Shown here in pieces: positions 56,749 to 64,000 of a stretch of DNA of 64,000 nt. The first letter of the stretch is position 1. Each line of letters opens with the position of its first letter. The translations under genes and the position numbers were made by a program. The stretch is from positions 2,294,001 to 2,358,000 of the forward strand of contig CP085830.1 of assembly GCA_020809705.1 (NCBI GenBank). Reading direction: 5' to 3'. Origin of the DNA: Calonectria ilicicola (lineage: Eukaryota > Ascomycota > Sordariomycetes > Hypocreales > Nectriaceae). A model generated the notes under the pieces. The model was not told where the DNA came from and did no database searches. It saw only the letters and a program-made list of their open reading frames with translations.

Positions 56749-58765
56749 ATGGCTGAGCGGTACATCCCCGAACACCGCCGAACCCAGTTCAAGGCGAAGA
56801 ACACCTTCAAGCCTGAGGAGCTCCGTCGTCGTCGCGAGGAGCAGCAGGTTGAGATCCGCAAGGCCAAGCGTGAGGAGAACTTGGCCAAGCGGCGAGGTAT
56901 TGGCACCGGTGAGAACCGCCCTGGCGCTTCCCTTGGTGCTGCACCCGACAGTGATGATGAGTCTGCTCCCACCGAATCTCAGGTATGTTTGCTTTATTCC
57001 ACATGGCTACCCTCTCCCCGCCACCTATTCCTCTTGGGCGTCAAGATATCTGTTGCCCCTCGTTCCGCTGCCCGCTATGACCGTCATTCCCGGTTGTGAG
57101 GTGGGGGAAGGCACATATTCCTATAACCCCACATCCTTGTTCTGCGAACCGAGCAATGGCGGTCTCTACCCACGTCCCGCCCTCTGACCTTACCGCCATC
57201 ATTCTAACCTGACCGGGGGTGTAACTCTCGATCATGTGCTTTCCATGTTGGAGCAAGACGACATGTGCTAATTTTTACGGCTTAGTTGAACGAGGATCTC
57301 CCTCAGATGGTGGCTGGCGTCTTCTCGGATCAGATCGACCTTCAGATCCAGGCTACAACCAAGTTCCGAAAGCTTCTCTCCAAGGAGAGAAACCCCCCGA
57401 TCGAGGAGGTCATCAAGACCGGTGTCGTTAGCCGATTCGTCGAGTTCCTGCGATCCCCTCACACCCTGGTCCAGTTCGAGGCCGCCTGGGCTCTGACCAA
57501 CATTGCCTCCGGCTCTGCTACCCAAACCCAGGTTGTCATCGAAGCTGGCGCCGTTCCCATCTTCGTGGAGCTGCTCGCCAGCCCCGAGCCCGATGTCCGG
57601 GAGCAGGCCGTCTGGGCTCTCGGAAACATTGCTGGTGACAGCCCTCACTGCCGTGACTATGTCCTCAGCTGCGGTGCTCTTAAGCCTCTGCTGAACTTGC
57701 TTGGTGACAGCCGCAAGCTCAGCATGCTCCGCAACGCTACCTGGACCCTCAGCAACTTCTGCCGTGGCAAGACCCCCCAACCTGACTGGAACACAGTGAG
57801 TTTCATGCACCACATCAGACCATATTGAACCCCGGCTGACTCCTCATTCACAGATTGCCCCTGCTCTCCCCGTTCTGTCCAAGCTCGTCTACTCTCTCGA
57901 TGACGAGGTCCTGATTGACGCTTGCTGGGCCATCTCTTACCTCTCCGACGGTTCCAATGACAAGATTCAAGCTGTGATTGAGGCCGGTATTCCTCGCCGC
58001 CTGGTCGAGCTGCTCATGCATGCCTCCACTTCGGTTCAGACTCCCGCTCTGCGATCGGTCGGTAACATCGTTACTGGTGATGATGTCCAGACCCAGGTCA
58101 TTATTAACTGTGGTGCTCTGCCATGTCTTCTATCGCTTCTCAGCTCCACCAAGGATGGCATTCGCAAGGAGGCATGCTGGACCATTTCCAACATTACTGC
58201 AGGCAACTCGTCCCAAATCCAGGCTGTGATCGATGCCAACATCATCCCTCCTCTGATCCACCTCCTCCAGAACGGTGACCTCAAGACCCGTAAGGAGGCT
58301 TGCTGGGCCATCAGCAACGCCACATCTGGCGGTCTCCAGAAGCCCGAGCAGATCCGATACCTCGTTTCCCAGGGCTGCATCAAGCCACTGTGCGACTTGC
58401 TTGGCTGCCCTGATAACAAGATTATCCAGGTCGCTCTCGACGGCCTCGAGAACATTCTCAAGATCGGAGACCTTGACAAGCAGGCTGCTGGTGATGCCGC
58501 CGACTCCATCAACCGCTATGCTCTCTTCATTGAGGAGTGTGGTGGTATGGAGAAGATCCACGACTGCCAGAACAACGCCAACGAGGAGATTTACATGAAG
58601 GCATACAACATCATCGAGAAGTACTTCTCCGATGATGAGGAGAATGCCGACGAAGGCATGGCTCAGCCTGCTGGCCCCAACGGCACCTTTGGCTTCGGCG
58701 CCAACAATGCTCAGCAGTCTGGCGGCTTCAACTTTGCTAACGGCGGCGACTCAATGGACATGTAA
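56749..58765 (+). CDS. SRP1: Importin alpha (karyopherin alpha)
   Basis: Adaptor that binds classical nuclear localisation signals and, through its IBB domain, importin beta for transport into the nucleus. Exons are 56749-56982, 57286-57795 and 57854-58765 (551 aa, the usual fungal length). Exon 1 (78 codons) is almost exactly the IBB domain, with [25 protein letters not shown]. Exons 2 and 3 encode about ten armadillo repeats carrying the NLS-binding Trp/Asn arrays ([54 protein letters not shown]). The tail is acidic then Gly/Asn-rich (DDEENADEG ... [10 protein letters not shown]). The first intron, 303 nt, is the longest inferred in the window; all splices are phase 0. The start has a strong context (TCACCATGG). 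Confidence 0.97.
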
Positions 58766-60073
58766 TGTCCTCATCCCTCTTTTTGGACTCTGACACCCCG
58801 GGTCTGACCTGGGATGACAACAATCCAATCATGTCCTTCATGCTCCGCCATTATTTGGTGAATCCCCCCCGCCCCCTCCAAGCACATATCGCAGTTATTA
58901 CATCCCAACCTAGCACAGTTTTTTTCTAGACTGTTCAACACCCCTACCCCCTACCCCCCATGATATCACCCCGACACCGCGTCTTTTTAATCTATCTTGA
59001 AGGATTTATGTGAGGAAGGAGAGCAGCCTCGCATTGTACACAGGCCCTATGGTAGCTTGAAAGCTCCAGCCTGATTGAAGAAGGGAAGCGGAAGCGCAAG
59101 CAGAGGAGGCAATTCGTGCCTCTAGGGGAGCAGCAGAGCCGGCGAGAGTCAGTGGGTTCACGCGGAGAACGACATGCATCATGGTACATGATGTGGACGA
59201 CTCACGGAACTCATGTGAGACTAACGCCAAAGTGAATCTCATGGCATTCGAATGTGAAATGCAGTGACTTGGAAGTCGGTGCTAGTGCCCGAACTTCCAT
59301 AATGGCGAAGCTGGAACTACGGTTGATTCACTGTCAAGTGGCAGTGGTCTGGTTAGAGTAGCCAACACCGTAGTAAAAAGAAAAAAAGATATTAAAGAAA
59401 TGTTTTCATGAATTCCATACGCAATGTGAAATGTAACGACGGCAGTGTAGACAAAAAAGGGTCTCATAAAGCAGCCAATGGTATCCTCTCTCCCGACTGT
59501 CAACCCCTCATCTCAAAAATTCCGAGGGTTAGAATGGAATGTGGCGTTGATTTGGACCAAGATTGTTGCCTCCCATCTGCCTCAAATTGAAGCGCTTGGC
59601 TTTTTTTGTCAACTATCATTGTGAAATATGAAGATCATTTTGAGCTAGAGATGACTGATATGTGAACTTTTATCCGATACATGCCTTCATGCGGGACAGT
59701 CATTGGTGGGGCAAAAGCCGAGAAGTTCGCACTGTAGATCAACCATATCACAGGCCTGTATGCACAGTGTTTACTGTGCGTGATTAGTGGGCATTTTTTT
59801 CCGCCACAAGCAAAAAGGCTGCGATGAGAAAAGAGAGCCGTCGTCTCTCATGTCGGCGTTGAGTAACAGCTCCAGAACTTTTCGTTAGACAGCGAACCAG
59901 AGTATAGGGCCGCCCGAACCTTACTATCGGGCTGTCGGAACACTGACGACTGGCGAGACCTGTGCATCAGCACCATCTTGCATGCTCCTGGTCTGTTCAG
60001 ATTCTGTAACAGCTGCCTCTATCAAGACAGCTCAACTTCCCTTTTCAAAGCGATCAGAGTTGAAACAATAGTC
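58766..60073. other. Intergenic, importin alpha 3' UTR and helicase promoter
   Basis: Both neighbours are rightward. C-rich runs around 58865-58960 follow the importin stop. No gene is seen in the remainder; short open frames only. Confidence 0.55.
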
Positions 60074-63000
60074 ATGGTCAAGAAGGGAAAGGCGAAGGCC
60101 GACCCTCCGGCTGCGAATGCCTCAGCTTCTAAGGAACAGAACAAAGGCAAAAAAGGCCAAAAGCCGGGCACCAGCACTCCCGTGCCTGACGGACCTGCTC
60201 TCCCGCCACCGAAGCCGACAGTTAAGCAGCTTATAGGAGGCTCCTCGTGGACTGGAAAGTTGCCCGTTAACTTGCTGAGCGAATACTGTCAGAAGCAGCG
60301 CTGGGACAAACCTGATTATGAGACAAAGAAAACCCCTGACGGATTCTCCGTCTGGATCACACTGAGCGCTAAGGACCTCAAAACGCAGCAAATGATAAAG
60401 CTGGAGCCTTTCAAGATTCCCGCTACTCACAAGCACTTGATCATGCGCCCAACGGCTATTGAAGCCAAACATGCTGCTGCTACCTACGCCCTGTTTAGGG
60501 TGTGCAGCATGCAGAATAAACACACGGTTCTCCCTCCTGATCACAAGGCACTATGGAAGGAATTCCAAGCATTGAAAAATCAAGATGTCAAGGAAGGGAA
60601 GGCTTGGATGTACGATGCGGATCCTTTCAAGACCCTCTTAGAGCGCCAAGAGGCTAAGACTGTTGCGGAGAAGAAGAGAAAAGAGATGGAAGCAGCCAAA
60701 GAGAAGGCGAAAGCCATGCCTGGAGCTTCAGGTCTCGTGCTGCTGAGCAATGCCAAGGATGGTTCCGGCGGGTCATCAAATATTATGAAAGGCTGGAGCA
60801 CTGCCCCCAAGGTTGAAATGGGAAAGAAAACCAGAGCCCAATTAGAGACACTTCTGCGCAGCGGTGTGCGCTGGAACCCTCACAATATCATCATGCCAAA
60901 GTCGAAGAAGGAGGCTATTGTGAACGAATTGAGTAAGCTTGGGTTCCGAAGCAGTCATGCTGAAGAGGCCGTATCATATTGCAAAGATAGGGAAGAGACT
61001 CTTGAGTGGCTCCTCATTCATGTCCCCGAAGATGATTTGCCACGTTGGGCTTTGCCAGAGAGCTATGCGGCAGGTGTATCTGTTGGAGCCACAGATTTGA
61101 AACGAGAGGGAATGATTGAGCGATTATCTCAGTCAGGATATTCTCTCGAGTTGGCGACGAAGGTTCTGGATGAACAAGGCGGGGATGAAGACAAGGCTGC
61201 AGAGACACTTCAAAATCTGCTATTCCCTAGGGAAACCGAAGTTCCGGATGAATCCGACGACTTCTTGGATATGGGATCTCCCGAAGAGCAATGGGAGGAC
61301 GAAGTTGGAAGTCTAGAATCCATGTATGGTGACGGATTCCAGCGTGATGGTGATAAAATCATCCGAATCAAGTTGGAAGGTGTCAAGAACGGTCCGCAAG
61401 GGAATGTTGAAACGTTGCTCCAAGTTCGCCGGCCTGCCACTTATCCTTCGAATCTCATTCTTTCGATTATCGCTGCCCTTCCATCCTATATCAAACTCAG
61501 CATCATCAGGAAGGCACTCGAGTATATGGAAGAATCGCTTCGGGATGAACCGATGAAAATATTCCTAGTTATGGACTGGATTCAGCAAAACATCAATGGT
61601 ATTATCGAGCATCCTGGAAAACTGGTCGACATTTCTGCGGTTTCTTCTGCCGCTTCTGAGACGAAACCTTCAGCGGCCGTTGCCAACAACCAGCGCAGTC
61701 AACGCCACGCAAAGCCCATCAGATGGGTTGAAAGCGCACACAGTAGGGATCAATGGCTAAAAAGACAGCAATCGCCTTCTTTAAAAGAGATGGTTGCAAA
61801 AAGGCAGCAACTACCCGCCTGGCAGATGTGCGATGCAATTGTTAGAACAATCAGCGAAAACCATGTTACCATCATCAGTGGTGAGACTGGTTCTGGAAAA
61901 TCTACCCAGTCTATGCAATTCATTCTGGATGACCTTTACGAGAAGGGGCTTGGAAGTTGTGCAAATATTATTGTGACGCAGCCACGACGAATTTCGGCTC
62001 TGGGCCTTGCGGACCGTGTGGCGGAAGAGAGGTGCACTCGCGTTGGCGAAGAGGTTGGATATACTATCCGTGGTGAATCTCGCAGGTCCAAAGATACCCG
62101 TATCACATTTGTGACAACCGGTGTTCTCCTCCGGCGTCTTCAAACATCTGGAGGGCGTGTTGAAGATGTAGTTGCGTCTCTGGCCGATGTCAGCCACGTT
62201 GTCATTGACGAAGTCCATGAACGCAGTCTTGACACGGACTTTTTGCTCAACCTTATTCGAGAAGTCATGAGAAGCAAAAAGGACATGTTGAAGCTGATTC
62301 TAATGTCTGCTACGCTGGATGCATCCACATTTGCTCACTACTTTACGTCCGAGGGCCTTACCGTAGGTATGGTTGAGATTTCGGGTCGGACATTCCCCGT
62401 GGATGAATACTATCTCGACGACGTTATCCGAATGACTGGTTACGGTATTGACAAGTCAGATACCGGGTTTATTACTGGGGATACTATGGGAAAGGTCATC
62501 CAAAAGATTGGTCATCGCATCAACTACAGTCTAATTGAGGAGACGGTCAAAGCTATTGATTACGAGCTCTCCTACGAGAAAAAGACTGGCGGCATTCTCA
62601 TCTTCCTTCCAGGAGTAGGAGAAATCAACCAAGCGTGCAGGTATTTGAAATCTATCAGCTCGCTCCACGTCCTTCCTCTTCACGCATCACTTGAAACGAG
62701 AGAACAAAAGAGAGTATTCACAAGCCCACCACACGGGAAGCGCAAGGTAGTCGTTGCAACCAATGTGGCAGAAACCTCAATCACAATTGACGATATTATT
62801 GCTGTCATTGACAGCGGAAAGGTTAAGGAGACGAGTTTCGATGCTATAAATAACATGAGAAAGCTTGAAGAGACGTGGGCATCGCGAGCAGCTTGCAAAC
62901 AGCGACGAGGTCGAGCTGGTCGAGTTCAAGAAGGCAGATGCTACAAACTCTTTACTGAAAACCTGGAGAAAAACACGATGCCCGAGAGACCGGAACCGGA

Positions 63001-64000
63001 AATTAGGCGCGTTCCCTTGGAACAACTGTGCCTTTCGGTTCGTGCTATGGGTATGAGAGATGTTTCGGGCTTCCTTGGGCGATCACCGACTCCTCCCGAT
63101 GCAACTGCCATCGACGGCGCCATGAAGCTTCTGAGAAGAATGGGCGCCTTAGATGGAGATGAGCTCACTGCCATGGGGCAACAGCTTGCTATGTTGCCTG
63201 CAGACCTGCGCTGTGGTAAGTTGATGGTGTTTGGCGCCATCTTTGGTTGCTTGGATGATTGCGTGACGATCGCTGCTATTCTGAGCACACGAAGCCCATT
63301 CTTGTCTCCTTCAGAGAGAAGAGAGGAGGCAAAGGAAGCCCGCATGAAGTTTTATACTGGAGATGGCGATCTCTTGACAGATCTCGAAGGCTTCAAGCAG
63401 TGGGATGCCATGATGGCAGACCGGGTCCCCCAGCGTCAGATCCGAAGCTGGTGTGACGAAAACTTCTTGGCATACCAGACACTCTCGGACATTTCAAACA
63501 CACGTACACAATACTACTCAGCACTGGCTGAAATCGGCATTGTATCGACGTCTGAAGTTGTGAGCGAGGCGCATGCGCGAGGTAGCTACACTGGCGGTAC
63601 TCAGCTACTACGAGCACTTATCGCAGCAGCTTTCACGCCGCAGCTTGCTCGAATCCAGTATCCCGACAAGAAATTTGCTAGCTCCATGTCCGGTGCGGTG
63701 GAACTGGACCCGGAGGCTCGCTCTATCAAGTATTTCAACCAGGAAAATGGACGAGTATTCGTGCATCCAAGCAGTACGCTCTTTAACAGCCAGGGATTCT
63801 CGGGTAATGCGACATACATGTCGTACTTTAGTCTGATCTCGACAAGTAAGATCTTCATCCGAGACCTTACTCGTAAGTTTGCCCATGTATAACATTATCG
63901 AAATTGAATAGTCATAGCTAACCACGTATATTAAGCATTCAATGCATACACACTCCTTCTTTTCTCTGGGCCTATCGAGCTAGACACTCTTGGTCGAGGT
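60074..64000 (+). CDS. DExH-box RNA helicase, DHX57/YLR419W-like (3' end cut by the window)
   Basis: Large DEAH/RHA-family RNA helicase; 1288 codons are visible and the C-terminal OB-fold end is missing. Exons are 60074-63872 and 63936 onward; the 63-nt phase-1 intron (donor GTAAGT, branch GCTAACC, acceptor AAG) joins RDLT to PFNAYTLLLFSGP. After a Lys/Ala-rich N terminus come a dsRNA-binding-like region, two UBA-like segments (~280-330 and ~345-390) and an RWD domain from ~405 (EEQWEDEVGSLESMYGDGF). The helicase core shows motif I GETGSGKST (~603-611), DEVH (~712-715), SAT (LMSATLDA) and QRRGRAGR. The UBA-RWD-helicase order is that of DHX57 and the DHX29-related group, which act in translation or RNA control. 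The exact role here is not known. The first in-frame ATG was taken as start. Confidence 0.93.

Noticed and set aside
1..64000. A secondary-metabolite cluster or mobile element
   Set aside because: No synthase, transposase, reverse transcriptase, terminal repeat or RIP-like AT-rich block was found; the genes are mostly conserved housekeeping genes.

Overview
This is a window of nuclear DNA from a filamentous ascomycete fungus. The proteins look most like Sordariomycetes, probably Hypocreales, although that placement is an inference from protein character without any search. The evidence for a fungus is short spliceosomal introns (23 inferred, almost all 48-122 nt, with GTAAGT-like donors, CTAAC/CTGAC branch sites and YAG acceptors), monocistronic genes on both strands, and fungus-specific families such as a Pth11/rhodopsin-type membrane protein, a Zn2Cys6 protein and an F-box/2EXR-like protein. 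I see no transposon, rRNA, tRNA or CRISPR array.

Layout, left to right. 1-9 kb holds methylenetetrahydrofolate reductase (-), mitochondrial leucyl-tRNA synthetase (+) and a cystinosin-type lysosomal/vacuolar cystine transporter (-). 9-25 kb is gene-poor: a small F-box/2EXR-like protein (+), the mitochondrial aspartate/glutamate carrier AGC1 with EF-hands (-), and the mitotic B-type cyclin (-). The cyclin start codon appears to sit in a 12-nt coding first exon. 25-32 kb is a gene desert of about 7.2 kb between two divergent regulatory genes, the cyclin and a Zn2Cys6 protein whose zinc cluster lies unusually at the C terminus. 34-37 kb is another gene-free stretch, with a clustered TGCGACA motif, a CCAAT/E-box island and a concentration of non-B-DNA sequence.

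From 37 kb on, genes are denser. An MFS monocarboxylate-type transporter (+) is tail to tail with a kynurenine formamidase (-). A seven-helix rhodopsin-like membrane protein with six exons (+) follows. Then comes a run of housekeeping and chromosome-biology genes: RNA polymerase III subunit RPC53 (-), urease accessory protein UreD (-), cohesin subunit SCC3 (+), telomere protein POT1 (-), importin alpha (+), and a DHX57-like DExH helicase (+) that runs off the right edge.

The genes do not form one pathway or a secondary-metabolite cluster. Local arrangements worth noting are UreD/SCC3 sharing a 454-bp divergent promoter, SCC3/POT1 converging within 378 bp, and the transporter/formamidase pair. 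Exon boundaries were worked out by hand from reading frame, splice consensus and family continuity. Coordinates for spliced genes run from start codon to stop codon including introns, and the exons are listed in the evidence.
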